This document shows positions 20,040 through 30,172 of a stretch of DNA of 64,000 bases, piece by piece; the first letter of the stretch is position 1; each line of letters starts with the position of its first letter. A program made the translations under genes and the position numbers. Origin of the DNA: Agapetus fuscipes (lineage: Eukaryota > Arthropoda > Insecta > Trichoptera > Glossosomatidae); the NCBI GenBank assembly GCA_951799405.1, contig OX637359.1, positions 3,716,201 through 3,780,200 of the forward strand, written 5' to 3'. The notes under the pieces were generated by a model. That model worked only from the letters and a program-made list of their open reading frames with translations. It made no database searches and had not been told where the DNA came from.

Positions 20040-20375
20040 AGCAATTTTTTTCAGATTCGCTTTGGAGTCACTTTGCACTTGCACAATACAACAGTCGGTT
20101 GATTTCTGAACGTAAACAGAGTTTTGGTACTTATTTTATAGTAAAAATAAAGATCATTCTCGAAACGTGAAGAATTGATATTTGCTAGATTTTGGCAGAA
20201 CATGCTACCCAACACTCAAGCAATCTCGAACAAATTATTATCTTTATAAGAACCTATTTTCTATCTATTTCTAGAGAGAATTCACAGACTTTATTATTAA
20301 CTCTCATAGACAAACACAACACACGACTACACACTCATAACAATATTTAAAGCTGTTACTCGATACACGCCCACA
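20040..20375 (-). mobile_element. LTR-like block, family 3
   Basis: On the minus strand it begins TGTTATGAGTGTGTAG, contains GAGTTAATAATAAAGTCTGT and CTCTCTAGAAATAGATAG, and ends near GCGAATCTGAAAAAAATTGC. Copies: 46810-47140 (minus) and 54395-54720 (plus). Size and TGTTA start suggest a solo LTR. From 20380 to 20790 only scraps of repeats are seen. Confidence 0.45.
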
Positions 20376-20794
20376 GAGAGACACTTGTAAGTTCGCGCTT
20401 ACACATGCTGGATGTGTATTTACGGTTATAGGGAAGGTCGGCAAGGATTCAAGTGCAAATTTAATCGAAGTATGAGTTTCCCAGCTCCTGACCCCTACAA
20501 TTACCTTGCCGGTACTTTGATTTAGGGTTTGAAACGCAACTCTACAGAGGCTCTAGCCACCCACGGCGGAATAATTTTACCAAGTAGTATCTACATGAAG
20601 ATTTTAATCTAAAAATATATCCCATTAGATTAAAAAAGAAAGCAGAGGCGTAGCAACTTTTTATACAGGCGGCGGAACTTTCACTAATTGAATTACACTT
20701 TCAGGAGTTTAAGGTTTTTCGCGTCCGCGTGGGCTGGACCAGAGGCAGAATGGCCTACATGGGAGTAGTTGCGGTAACGACTGCTTGCCCTCAC

Positions 20795-20853
20795 CTGATG
20801 TTCGTCACCTGGATGTCCTTGGAAATGTTGAGACCCTTGAGGAAGCCGGTCAT
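20795..20853 (-). CDS. Ig-superfamily gene, exon 2 (small exon)
   Basis: This is a 59-nt exon with acceptor TTTTTCTTTTCAG/ATGACC and donor CATCAG/GTGAGG. It enters in phase 0 and leaves in phase 2 (AG). It encodes MTGFLKGLNISKDIQVTNI. The ATG is simply an in-frame methionine, since exon 1 joins in phase 0. NIS is a possible N-glycosylation site, and a second one forms across the junction with exon 3. The strong pyrimidine tract, both consensus borders and the phase match to both neighbours make it convincing despite its size. No family signature is visible in 19 residues. Confidence 0.75.
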
Positions 20854-20934
20854 CTGAAAAGAAAAAAAAAAGTTTTTTTAGATTAATAAAAAAAGGCTCC
20901 GGTATCTTCAAGTAAAGTACTCAACGTAACACAC

Positions 20935-21060
20935 ACATAGAGTAACTTTTTGCCGCGTTATCCCTGAAGGGTTTCGCATATACCAAGTCGAATCATTTTA
21001 TTCTTACAGGTAAGGGGCCGGCCTTACGCCAACCACTTCATTTGAAGTGGGGTTACAGTT
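20935..21060 (-). mobile_element. SINE-1 3' fragment
   Basis: AGTAACTTTTTGCCGCGTTA through ACCACTTCATTTGAAGTGGG is the reverse of the SINE-1 end. Confidence 0.65.
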
Positions 21061-21084
21061 ACTACTAAAATGAAAGCTTAGTGA

Positions 21085-21465
21085 AATTTTCACATTCTCA
21101 AATGAAAATAAGCCCTACAACTTTTGCCGACCTTCCCTGAAACAGGGGTTATATTGGTAAAGTGAACCATTTCATACAGAATCATATAAGCCTCATACCA
21201 ACTCATTAGTTAAGGAACACGATCAATCTACCAACGAGATTTTTTTTACTTGTTGAGCTAATTTTATCTTTCTATTTGATGGTTTACTTTGCCAACGTCA
21301 CCCCTGTTTCAGGGAAGGGCTTTTTTGAAATTGAGTTCTTATATTGTAAGCCCACATGCGGTATGTATAAGCGAAAACTTATACGTATCTACTTGTCGGA
21401 ATGCATGTTTTACGAATCTTAAATGTTATATATCTTTGCAAATTAGATAATTAATAGATTATAGA
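21085..21465. mobile_element. Two LINE-A tail blocks in opposite orientation
   Basis: 21085-21215 is a minus copy (CTTTTGCCGACCTTCCCTGA). 21270-21465 is a plus copy starting GATGGTTTACTTTGCCAACG and ending AAATTAGATAATTAATAG. Confidence 0.6.
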
Positions 21466-21737
21466 ATAGACCAAGCACAACTTTGAATTGAAAACTTTTT
21501 TCTCTCCGGGCAAACGTCGCACTTGTATGAGACTGCTGCAGATTGTTAGTTCTCATAATATTGTAAGCTATGCCGTTGTTTGTGAATGTATTTGTCTTCG
21601 TCTGAGCCAGCATTGAAATCAAGTCTTTTTGATTTTCCTTGAACACTCCCCTTTGACAGTGCCGCCAACTTTTAAGGAAATAAATTAAGCGTTTTATTGT
21701 CGAAATGTTATTTTTAATTTTCCGTTTCGAGCAACTA

Positions 21738-22066
21738 CCCCGAGTGTATAACATTTCGCAAATTCCCCTCGATTGTGAAAATGTATGAAAACTTAATCAC
21801 TCACTTGGAGTGCTGTTGTATGTTCCATACATTTATCTATTTACGGAAATTCCGCTCAATTGTGAAAATGTATTAAAACTTAATCATACAATAAGAGTGC
21901 TATTGTATCTTTGATACATTTTTCTATTCACGAAAATTGCGCGAATTCCCCTCGATTATGATAAAGTATGAAAACTAAGTCACACAATAGGAGTGCTGTT
22001 GTTTCTTTCATACATATTTTTATTTACGCGATCCAGATTAATTTACGCAATGTTTTATACTACGGG
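21738..22066. mobile_element. TA-MITE-1 with three internal repeats
   Basis: The ends CCCCGAGTGTATAACATT and AATGTTTTATACTACGGG are inverted and flanked by TA on both sides (21736-21737, 22067-22068). The palindromic core (AAAATGTATGAAAACTTAAT..) occurs three times in tandem, against once in the copy at 28806-28959. Confidence 0.75.
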
Positions 22067-22156
22067 TAAAAAAGTGTGTACAAACTGTGGAACATCGTAT
22101 AACGAACATCTCCCATAACGAATGATTTGCATAACGAGAAAAAAAAGGTAAAAATC

Positions 22157-22890
22157 GATCGATAGTTTAGTTGGTAGTAGGTATGCTTGCGTTTTATGCT
22201 AGAAGGCTAGGGTTCGATCCCCATAAAGGGTGTTTAAAATATGATTTCACCTTTCGGTTTTGACAGAACGGATGAAAATGAAGAATGCACATTTATGTTG
22301 AATGGTACGAAAGTTGAAAATGTGGATGAATTTAGATACTTGGGAAGTATGTTTGAGAAGAATGGAAAGATGACAAGAGAACTTGAGAATAGGGTGTGCA
22401 AGGGAAAGCAAGTGGTCGGTGCAATAGGAAGAATAGCAAAGAACAAGCGACTGACGATGGATCTGAGAATGGCGGTACACAATGGCATATTGTTACCGAC
22501 TTTGATGTATGGAAGTGAAGCATGGACAGTGAATGATAGCGAAATGAGTAAAGTATGTACGGTGGAAATGAAGCATTTGAGAAGTATGACAGGAAAAACT
22601 TTGAGGGATAGAGCTAGGAATGAATGGGTAAAGAAAGAAGGCTACCCCTAGCGGAATGGCGACAGAGTTACAGTTACAGGTGTCTTTTTAAGCTCGAAAT
22701 TAAATTACCGACAAGGTTCACTCAGCATAAGAAATGAGAAACAGCACTCTGGAGAGGTGGGACACCCTCACTTCAACTGAATTGGTTAGCATAAGGCCGG
22801 CGCGGCGGGTTCTTTATCTGTAAAAAGGAATAGGCTCTACACGCTAAATGCGTTCCCTTCGGGGACTGCGCGGTAAAAAGTTGCACTATG
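22157..22890 (+). mobile_element. SINE-1 interrupted by LINE-A fragment
   Basis: The SINE-1 head (22157-22250) stops within the body, and the body resumes at about 22690 (ATTAAATTACCGACAAGGTT) to 22890. Between them lies a LINE-A coding fragment, so the LINE inserted into the SINE. Confidence 0.7.
22262..22651 (+). pseudogene. LINE-A reverse transcriptase C-terminal fragment
   Basis: This open stretch reads NVDEFRYLGSMFEKNGKMTR and later LLPTLMYGSEAWTVNDSEMS, the thumb and C-terminal region of RTE-like LINE reverse transcriptases (F-x-Y-L-G and Y-G-S-E-A-W-T). The catalytic YADD box and endonuclease are missing, so it is an insertion fragment. The frame ends at KKEGYP before the tail. Confidence 0.8.
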
Positions 22891-22989
22891 TGAAAAGTTT
22901 GCAGACTGTATTGGCTGAGTCGCATCTAAAGAATGGACAATCAGAGCCTGAAAAAGATATATACAGCGATATGCCGACACATCAAATGT

Positions 22990-23485
22990 AGCACTGAATA
23001 AGTGACATATTAAGTAAACATGGGTTTCTCAGATAAATGCACCTTTTTTCCTATTTGTACGAGAGAAAACACTTAAAATCCTGTAGTGTAGACGTTTGTA
23101 ATGAACACTTCGTTATAATTAGCTCACTTACTAGGGGCCGTCCATAAATTACCCCCCCCCCCCCCCCCCCTTACAATCATCCTATAGTCATTATCTAATG
23201 ACCCCCCCTCCCCTTCTTGCTGTAATAATGGATGAGCTTAATAATTAATAATGCTATATTACTTATATAATATTTTGTATATTTTGTAGAAATTGGTATT
23301 TACAAGAACGACGTCACTTTTGGTACTCGTACATCATTTGCCATCATCCGCAGACCAGACTTCCCCCCCATTAATGCGAATGACGTAATATATGGACAGC
23401 CCCCTAAGAGAAGTTACTCCCAATTAAATTTTTTATACAGTATTTGTTGAATCAGTGAATCAGCACTTATTCATTTTTAGCTTGG
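22990..23485. mobile_element. MITE-F with a nested MITE
   Basis: The outer element begins CACTGAATAAGTGACATATT and ends AATCAGCACTTATTCATTTT. It matches 30408-30655, 42885-43130 and 49345-49725. It is split by the insertion at 23134-23403. Confidence 0.65.
23134..23403. mobile_element. MITE with GGGGC(C/T)GTCCATA ends and 3-bp duplication
   Basis: GGGGCCGTCCATAAATTAC and GTAATATATGGACAGCCCC are inverted ends. CTA is duplicated on both sides (23131-23133 and 23404-23406), which fits a PIF/Harbinger-like origin. A run of 18 C (23153-23170) lies inside. The uninterrupted MITE-F at 30.58 kb is an empty site (ATTCACTAACTATGAGAAG). Confidence 0.75.
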
Positions 23486-24597
23486 CTATATTATGCCTCG
23501 CAAGTAACACTGACGTCACGTACGCAAAATAAAATAAAATCCTATTCTACCGGAAATCGAAAATGCGCGAATTTTAAAGTATTTTCAGAAACCATGCTAT
23601 ATATATATATAATTTTCAAAAAAGCAGATTCATTTAGAAAACTTAAATCTATCATTTTATAAAATAAAATAGTGAAATTATCCTAAGTTTCACATATCGA
23701 TCGATTCTCATAACTAGTAACGAATCACTCTCGTATCAGCAAGAGTTCCCATTGTATCTTTTTGATCTTCATTCACTCTTTGATCTTCGTATTATCGCTT
23801 TATTGCCTCGCTTCCGAAAATTTAATAAAAAAATCTAATATTAGGCAGGTAGGCATCGCTGTCTCTTGTTTGTATTACCTACTTTTCTCAACTGTGCCCG
23901 TTTGATTTCCAAGAAAATAAAATGGAATTTAATTTCACTCTCGTGCCACCTTGATTTTCAGTTTTTTTTTTTGTTTTTGTATTTCTTGTTTGTGGAATTT
24001 GTGATGTTGTTTTCAACATATTTCAAGGACGCAAACTTGTAATGTGAAAAAAAAAAATTTAGCTCACTGTAGAATAAAAGAGTCTCCCAAGGACTTTGGT
24101 CATGAAACCAACGTAATCTCGAGAATATATATTTTTTTAATCTTAGGATTGGTTTGCAGCAGTGTTTACTCATCTTTTTGGCATTTATTTCTGTAGGTAC
24201 AATGTGTACAAAGCAATTCTTTTGAACGTGCTACTATTTTTTTATTGAAAAGAAATAAAATAATAAAAGATTTTGAATGTTTTTAATAATGGTTAAAAAA
24301 ATTTAGTAATGGCTTTCCACAGCGTTTCAGAAAAAACTTTCCAAAATTATTTTTATCTCACCGTAAGAGGAACAGTCAACATATTTTTTTTATTTGGTTG
24401 CTACGGACTTACATAGATGAAGGTTAGGAAGTTACATAGATGTGTGGTTTTTCCTCTAAGATAAACACAATTTTCGAACATCAGGTTAACAAACGTTCCA
24501 ACTTCATTCCCTAAAAGTTCATTTTATGTCCGCAATAAATAAATAAAAATTAAAAAATACAGTAAATCATGGAGGGAATTAAAGAAGCTATATTGTA
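23486..24597. other. Intron sequence, nothing recognised
   Basis: AT-rich single-copy-looking sequence with an AT run at 23600-23611 and several A/T homopolymers. No coding or repeat signal I can defend. Confidence 0.5.
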
Positions 24598-25125
24598 ATA
24601 TAAACTTAGTTGCAAAGATATAGTTACGTTTTCTGCTGGATTCTCTTTTTAATTAAAATGCCAGAATTAATTTTTACAGAATTTATTTTTAACAATTTAT
24701 TTCGCAACTTAACAATCACTATTATAGGTGTTACTCAGCAAAGTGATCTCTTGCAACCCTGCTGTCCGTACAATTTTGATCTCTTTTATAATGAACCAGA
24801 GGGGTTTTTCTCGCATTTACTAGATCATTCCACCACCAGAATGATATGTACACACACAATCATAACCATTCCAGACGGTTCTGTCTCACGTGTATATATG
24901 TGCGTATTTCAAGTTCGCAGCAATATATTAACATTCACATTAAATGCATGCCCACAAGCAGACACATGTATGTTAGTGCAGTTACAAGGGTCGCATGTGT
25001 TCTTACAAATTAAAAACCAAATTAACATAAACCTTCCTTTTGCTGAACTTCCCTTAAGCAGGGGTGACATTGAGAAAGTGAATCACTTTTTTAAAAATGG
25101 GAGGTCAGCGTCATACTAACCTGAA
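24598..25125 (-). mobile_element. Divergent LINE-A tail block, split
   Basis: The 3' end (AACTTAGTTGCAAAGATATA reversed) is at 24598-24640 and the remainder at 24905-25125. About 260 bp of unknown sequence separates them. It ends 34 bases before exon 1's donor. Confidence 0.5.
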
Positions 25126-25158
25126 TTAATCAAAACGAAAATGAAAAGTTGCGCTTAC

Positions 25159-25232
25159 CTGATTTTTGGTTTCTTGGTTCAAAGATTTTGGTCTGTCCAG
25201 GAGTTTGATGACAAGCTCGTACCTCGTTCTAT
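25159..25232 (-). CDS. Ig-superfamily gene, exon 1 of those visible
   Basis: This is a 74-nt exon with acceptor TTATTTTTACAG/ATAGAA and donor AATCAG/GTAAGC. It enters in phase 1 (two bases complete a codon begun upstream) and leaves in phase 0. It encodes RTRYELVIKLLDRPKSLNQ and ETKNQ. YELVIKLL looks like a beta strand and the lysine-rich end like the start of a helix, continuing into exon 2. It is not the first exon of the gene: no start codon or signal peptide is seen here. I searched by eye to the right edge without finding a convincing predecessor, apart from the weak candidate near 63.0 kb. Confidence 0.72.
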
Positions 25233-25364
25233 CTGTAAAAATAAAGAAATAAAAACGTTACTCAACATAAAAATTTCATCAGCATCACATCATCATCACG
25301 CTGAAGAAGTCCATTGCAGACATTAGCGAAACGTCTGGAAGCTCCAATGCAGAAAATAATAACA

Positions 25365-25620
25365 ATATTGGGATAATTTATTTGGTGAGCGCTGTTTTTG
25401 TATGAATCACACCTCAAGAGCTCTCTGCGAGCGGGGTCGTTGATATAGAAAGCGCCGATTCTCAAGCAAAACCCAGTCGCTGTAAGGCGACAGGCCCACA
25501 AACAGGCAAGTGTAAAATCGTGCTTACAAATACTGAATGTGTACTTATAAATAAAAAACAAACCTCAATTGAACATAAGCCCTGCAACTTTTGCCGACCT
25601 TCCCTGAAACAGGTGTGACA
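25365..25620 (-). mobile_element. SINE-2 LINE-C-type tail beside a LINE-A tail block
   Basis: 25365-25490 on the minus strand is the end of SINE-2 with the LINE-C tail (CTTGAGGTGTGATTCATACA). 25490-25620 is a LINE-A block piece. From 25625 to 26030 nothing is recognised. Confidence 0.6.
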
Positions 25621-26034
25621 GTGCTGTAAACTCAAATAAAGTAAAAATCCCTGATTATCGGGAATCTATTTCTTATTCACTATTCGAGTGATGTCACGTA
25701 GCTGAGGGATATTTTGAATGTTCGGAGCCCATTGGTGGGCCAAAGGAGCCGAAAAAGCAAAAAGGGTTATTTAAAAAAAATGTAAAAGGGTAGAAAGAGG
25801 TAGTGTCAATAATATTAAAGTTCCAGCACTAAGCAGACCTTCTCTGATTGAGAATTAATGGTTTGGGATCAGCGAAGGATTTAGACCGGCCCGTATTTAG
25901 ATTTTCTTTTAGCTTGGGAATTGGGGCATGCAAAAAACATGTATAGTCCTTCCGACTTTTTTTTTTCAGAAAAAAAATTAAAGTATTCATGAGTCTGGTA
26001 AAAATGTGTCTTAACGTGGCTGAGCTACAAATAT

Positions 26035-26315
26035 ACAGTAACTTCTTGCCGTTTCCTCCCAGAGGGGATCACATGTAGTGATCCCTTATCTATTAATTTT
26101 TACAGGCTAGGGGGCCGGCCTCACGCCAACCCCTTCAGTTGAAGTTGTGGTTTTCCAGCTCCCGAGTACTCACTTCTTGTGAAGGCTGAGTAAGCCTTGC
26201 CTGTATTTCAATTTCGGGTTTGAAATAGACAACGAAACGGGAAATCATTTCTGATATGTTCATTGGGATTCGAACCCGAGCTCCCAGCATGGAATGCAAG
26301 CAATCGACCAAACTT
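26035..26315 (-). mobile_element. SINE-1
   Basis: On the minus strand it runs from GCTTGCATTCCATGCTGGGA (head without box A) through box B GGTTCGAATCCC to the AGAAGTTACTGTATATTTG end. The body carries small changes. Confidence 0.75.
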
Positions 26316-26544
26316 ATGAAAATATATTTTTGGAAAGTTTGAGGGTTTGTGTTGTGAAGATTGGTTTTAAATTAATAATGTAAAAACAAAAGCAACGTTT
26401 TTATTTACGAGTTGGTTTACTTTCTCGAGCGCTTTTGGTGTGATCACACCATGATCAAGATTACAACAAACAAATCTTAAAAAATTACAAAGTTGATTTC
26501 AGAGAAAGTTTTAGGGGGCGGAGCTATAATGGGGGAAGGGTCTA

Positions 26545-27272
26545 ATCTAAATCTAAATCTAAGTTGCAAAGATATGTATCATTTGAGATTCATATTAAGA
26601 GCATTCCCACAAGCATACACGCATAATTTCGCGCTTACACATGCCGCATGTGGACCTACAATATCAAAAACCTAATCTCAAATGAACATAAGCCCTGCAA
26701 CTCTTGCCCACCTTCCCTGAAACAGGGGTGACATTGGAAAAGTGTACCATTTTTTACAGTATGGGTGGTCAGCCTCATACCAACTTACCTATAAGTCAAG
26801 GAATACAAGCAATTTATTGAATCTGAGTATATAAAACAAATAAACACTAAACAATTAAAAAGTGAAAAACCTACAAAACATATTCTATCCAAAAAGGAAA
26901 AATATTTTTTAAAAGCCTCAGCCGCCAGCATTACAGATCAATCGCCATTTCTCATTCGCTATTTCGAAAATTGGGTCCATCCATACCTTTCTCGGTCTTC
27001 TTCTACCACGACATCCATCTATTCTTGCAGCATATACTTTCTTCGTCAGTCTTTCCTCATTCATTCTCTCCATATGTCCAAACCATCTTAGCATACTTCT
27101 TTTAATCTTTACTTTCACACTTTCTCTTACACCACATTCCTCTCTAACAAAATCATTCCTCACCCTATCACTCCGTCTTTTCCCAATCATACTTCTTAAG
27201 TAGTTCATTTCTACTGTATGGACTTTACTTATCTCTCTTTCACTCACCGTCCAGGCTTCACTTCCATACATC
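26545..27272 (-). pseudogene. LINE-A 3' part (RTE-like)
   Basis: The minus frame contains MYGSEAWTVSEREISKVHTV, RWFGHMERMNEERLTKKVYA and RGRRRPRKVWMD, then ends NEKWRLICNAGG and stop. This is the C-terminal third of an RTE-type LINE protein. A 3' UTR of about 120 bp leads straight into the tail block, which begins TTCCTTGACTTATAGG and ends in three GATTTA repeats. It is the clearest link between coding region and tail. The 5' side is lost, replaced by another repeat at about 27273. Confidence 0.85.
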
Positions 27273-28130
27273 GATGAAGGGCTCCCGTCAGACACATTAG
27301 CTTCAGTAACCTCGACGTTCTGGGGGCGTGTTCCCATTCCACGACCTAAAAGGAATCTTTACTCAGACAAGCACACGGAAAAAAATTAATTCATCAAGTA
27401 GTTTCAGTTTTTCCATATTTACTCAAAAACTATTGACATTATAAAAAAACGGTTTCGATACTACACTAGACAATGTATAGTTCTATAAATAGAATGAAAA
27501 AAAATATTTCCAAAACATAGCACACACGAGAAAGTAGCTACAGAAGTGAAAAAAACGTATTTTTTTAAATATTTTTTTGTGGTCGCAATTTTTAAGTTAT
27601 ATATTTTGTTTAAACTTTATAATTAAGATAAAAAAATAATAAACATGCTTGATTTTTTTCATTACTGTCACTTTTTTGCTAAGACCATAAAGTGTAAGAA
27701 ACAATAACGGCAGATTTAGGGTATGATACTTCCGCGTGCTGTCTGAGTAAAGATTCCTTTTAGGTCGTGGAATGGGAACACGCGTTCTGGGGAGGGTGGG
27801 ACTTCTTAGAGTCATGCGTTAGCCCCTGATTTGAGGATTCTCTTTTTCCTTTCTTGAGTAGAGTAACTTTAGCTGATTAACTTCAACGGGAAGGCCTTCC
27901 GCCGCCAAAAAAACATTGCAAGTGAAGTATCACCAAGTGAAGCGACTCCGCATGAGTTGTATGAACTTGGTGGGTGGAGGAGGGTAAAGTGCCTGCTCTT
28001 GTTGGCATGACTATACGTAAATGAATATAGAAATGTCTCTCTACCTCTAGAGTGTACGGGATTCAGTATTCGCTAGTACATTTGAATAATAAACGAAAGC
28101 AGGGAGCTCCGAACAAATGATAATTTGCCT
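27273..28130. mobile_element. Dispersed repeat (as at 61.6-62.2 kb) split by a MULE-type MITE
   Basis: CATTAGCTTCAGTAACCTCG on the left, and TTAGAGTCATGCGTTAGCCC and ACGGGAAGGCCTTCCGCCGC on the right, match the reverse of 61975-62235, where the two halves are contiguous. Confidence 0.7.
27326..27783. mobile_element. MULE-type MITE with 9-bp target duplication
   Basis: Inverted ends of about 52 bp start GCGTGTTCCCATTCCACGAC. The 9-mer GTTCTGGGG is duplicated at 27317-27325 and 27784-27792. Long inverted ends with a 9-bp duplication are the Mutator-like signature. It is 458 bp with no transposase. The right interior (27645-27722) shares a stretch with TA-MITE-2. Confidence 0.88.
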
Positions 28131-28244
28131 GTTTGTAGAGCTTGGGTACAAAGTAGCGTTCGGGCGTCCAGAAATATCTCTAAAAGCCTCAAAGAGAATG
28201 TACTTTTGTTGATCTATAATGGCAGTAAAGCACTGTTATGAAAC

Positions 28245-28320
28245 TAAGCCACCTGATGATGCGAACGGTTTGTTTACGAAACCGGTCGTGGAAAACTAAG
28301 TTGGTTGTATATTTTTTATC
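28245..28320 (+). ncRNA. Hammerhead-like motif, possible Penelope-like remnant
   Basis: CCTGATGATGCGAACGG, a stem-forming GGTTTGTTTACGAAACC and CGTGGAAAACTAAG resemble CUGAUGA - stem II - GAAA of hammerhead ribozymes carried by Penelope-like elements. No flanking inverted repeat or coding piece is seen here. Confidence 0.35.
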
Positions 28321-28377
28321 TTGAAATATGAAATTTTCAAAAGTAAATACCTCTACAATCAATCAAATTGTGCTCTA

Positions 28378-28695
28378 AGGCTTAATACGTTAGTATGACA
28401 CATACTGTAAAAATTGGTTCACTTTATACGTTGGCACCTCTGCATCAGGACATGGCAAAGGTATATCACATTTGAGATTCATATTACATGCATTCCCACA
28501 CGCAGACGCGTATAAGTTCGCATTTACACGTATGCCGCATGTGGACTTACAACATAAAAACCTAATCTAAAATGAACACAAGCTCTGCAACTCTTGCCGA
28601 CCTACCCTGAATCAGCAGTGTCATTGGCAAAATGTTCCCCATTTTTTACAGTATGGGTGGTCAGCCTCATACCAACCGTATTAGTCAAGGAATCT
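28378..28695. mobile_element. LINE-A tail blocks
   Basis: 28378-28450 is a plus-strand start. 28455-28695 is a nearly complete minus-strand block ending at the usual boundary (TTGACTAATACGG reversed). Confidence 0.6.
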
Positions 28696-28805
28696 GATGA
28701 TATTATGATATTTTTTCCAGGTTTTATTTTTATTGAAATGATGAAAGTCCCCCAAGGGAATTGAATCATAAATAATATTTAGAAGGAGCCGTTCTTAATT
28801 ACGTA

Positions 28806-28959
28806 CCCCGAGTATAAAACTTTTGGTAAGCTCTCCTGGATCGTGTAAATCTAAAATATGTATGAAAACTAAATCCCTCTCTAGGAGTGCCTATCGTATA
28901 TTCCATTCATTTTCAATTTACGAGACAGAGGGGAGTTTATGTAATGCTTTACACTGGGG
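28806..28959. mobile_element. TA-MITE-1, single-core copy
   Basis: The ends CCCCGAGTATAAAAC and GCTTTACACTGGGG are flanked by TA (28804-28805, 28960-28961). The TA duplication suggests Tc1/mariner-type mobilisation. Confidence 0.72.
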
Positions 28960-28979
28960 TACTGAATGTAAATTCTGAA

Positions 28980-29915
28980 ATAAAAAAGGTTATTTATCAA
29001 ATCTGACATTCGATGAGCAACCATCTTTCTTTAAAATATTTTCTCGTGTCATTGGAAAGATTGAGCTGACTGTCTGAGAAATTGGCACCCATTTTTCCAA
29101 TATTTCGTCCCGTTAGTGCTTCTTTGTCTTATGTCCATAAGCATGTCAAGCATGTCTGAGAGAATTCCAAACAACCTTCTTTCAATCTTCGACAACGTCT
29201 CTCTTCTTAACCATGAACACTTGAATCTTCTCGGTGTTTCTATTTCATCAGAGCTAAAATACCATGATGCTATTGAGTCTCGCACAACTTCCGCCTTCCG
29301 GCGACTCGGCATACTGTACAGATAACAGAGACCGTAGGTTTTTTACTTCAGCCCAGTTTGTATAAATCCCAAATCCGCCCCATTATCGAGTTTGGCAGCC
29401 ATCTCTGGTCTGGTATGTCCAAGAAGTTGAGTGACCAAGTAGATTCTGTGCAAAGGAGGGCAGTGAGGTTGATCAATGATCCTTCTCTGACATCCGATCT
29501 GCAGCCGCTCCGGCACAGAAGAAAAGTTGGAATGCCTTTTTTTATCGATATTACCACGGAGTTTGTTCTAATGAGCTCCATTCATTAATCCCTCCCCCTC
29601 GCATATCAGAAAGGGAAACTCGTAGTAGGTACAACTCTCATTCATCCCTTTGCAGTCGATCTCAAAACTATGAGAACTTGGCGTTTTTATGAATCATTCC
29701 TTTGCCGAACTGCCCGTTTATGGAATGATCTACCAGTATCAATTTAATCCGGGTTTATTCAAAACCAACACCATTAACCATACTTCCTTGCAGCGCCTCA
29801 CGACAGAAGCAAGAAATCAAGCAACACCTCTGCGGCACCCTTCCAGGGTGACATAGACCCCCAAGACTTTCAAGAATTGGGAAGCCTTCCGCACAGGATT
29901 CCTTTAAAAAAAGAG
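28980..29915 (+). pseudogene. LINE-B (Jockey/CR1-like) 3' end
   Basis: Two frames joined by a frameshift near 29330 read FDNVSLLNHEHLNLLGVSIS, RTTSAFRRLGILYR, then LYKSQIRPIIEFGSHLWSGM and VDSVQRRAVRLINDPSLTS. This is the region after the reverse-transcriptase core of Jockey/CR1 LINEs (L-G-V, Y-K-S-x-I-R-P-x-x-E). A 3' UTR with CACCTCTGCGGCAC and CCGCACAGGATTC ends in a short A run. This UTR is the source of the first SINE-2 tail type. Confidence 0.78.
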
Positions 29916-29919
29916 GTAA

Positions 29920-30172
29920 TTTCACATGAAGACTACAGGGGAAAAACAAGGAATGCCAACAAAAATATGTGTTTATCTAAAGCTCTGCAAAATATGGATT
30001 GCAACAAAAGTCGCTATCAAAGTTTATGGCGGAATTTCTGGTTCTTTGTGACAGGCAATAACCATGAGAAATGCAGACATTCAAATTTATAATTTTGATT
30101 TACTTACTCGAAATGTTCTTCAATCGACATTCCTTGTTCTTCCTCTGTAGTCTTCACATGAACAATGTTTGT
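29920..30172. mobile_element. MITE-H
   Basis: CATGAAGACTACAGGGG and AACAAGGAATG at the left are the inverse of CATTCCTTGTTCTTCCTCTG..AGTCTTCACATG at the right, giving ends of about 31 bp. The interior matches 14380-14550. Confidence 0.65.

Noticed and set aside
25262..25345. Hammerhead-like motif (GCTGAAGAAGTCC, GCGAAACGTC)
   Set aside because: The words resemble Penelope-like hammerheads, but the first core word is CTGAAGA and extra bases separate the stem from GAAA. No inverted arms are found.
28245..28320. Certain hammerhead ribozyme
   Set aside because: CTGATGA and GAAA are in the right order, but the outer stems are not evident and no element ends are visible. Kept only as a weak feature.
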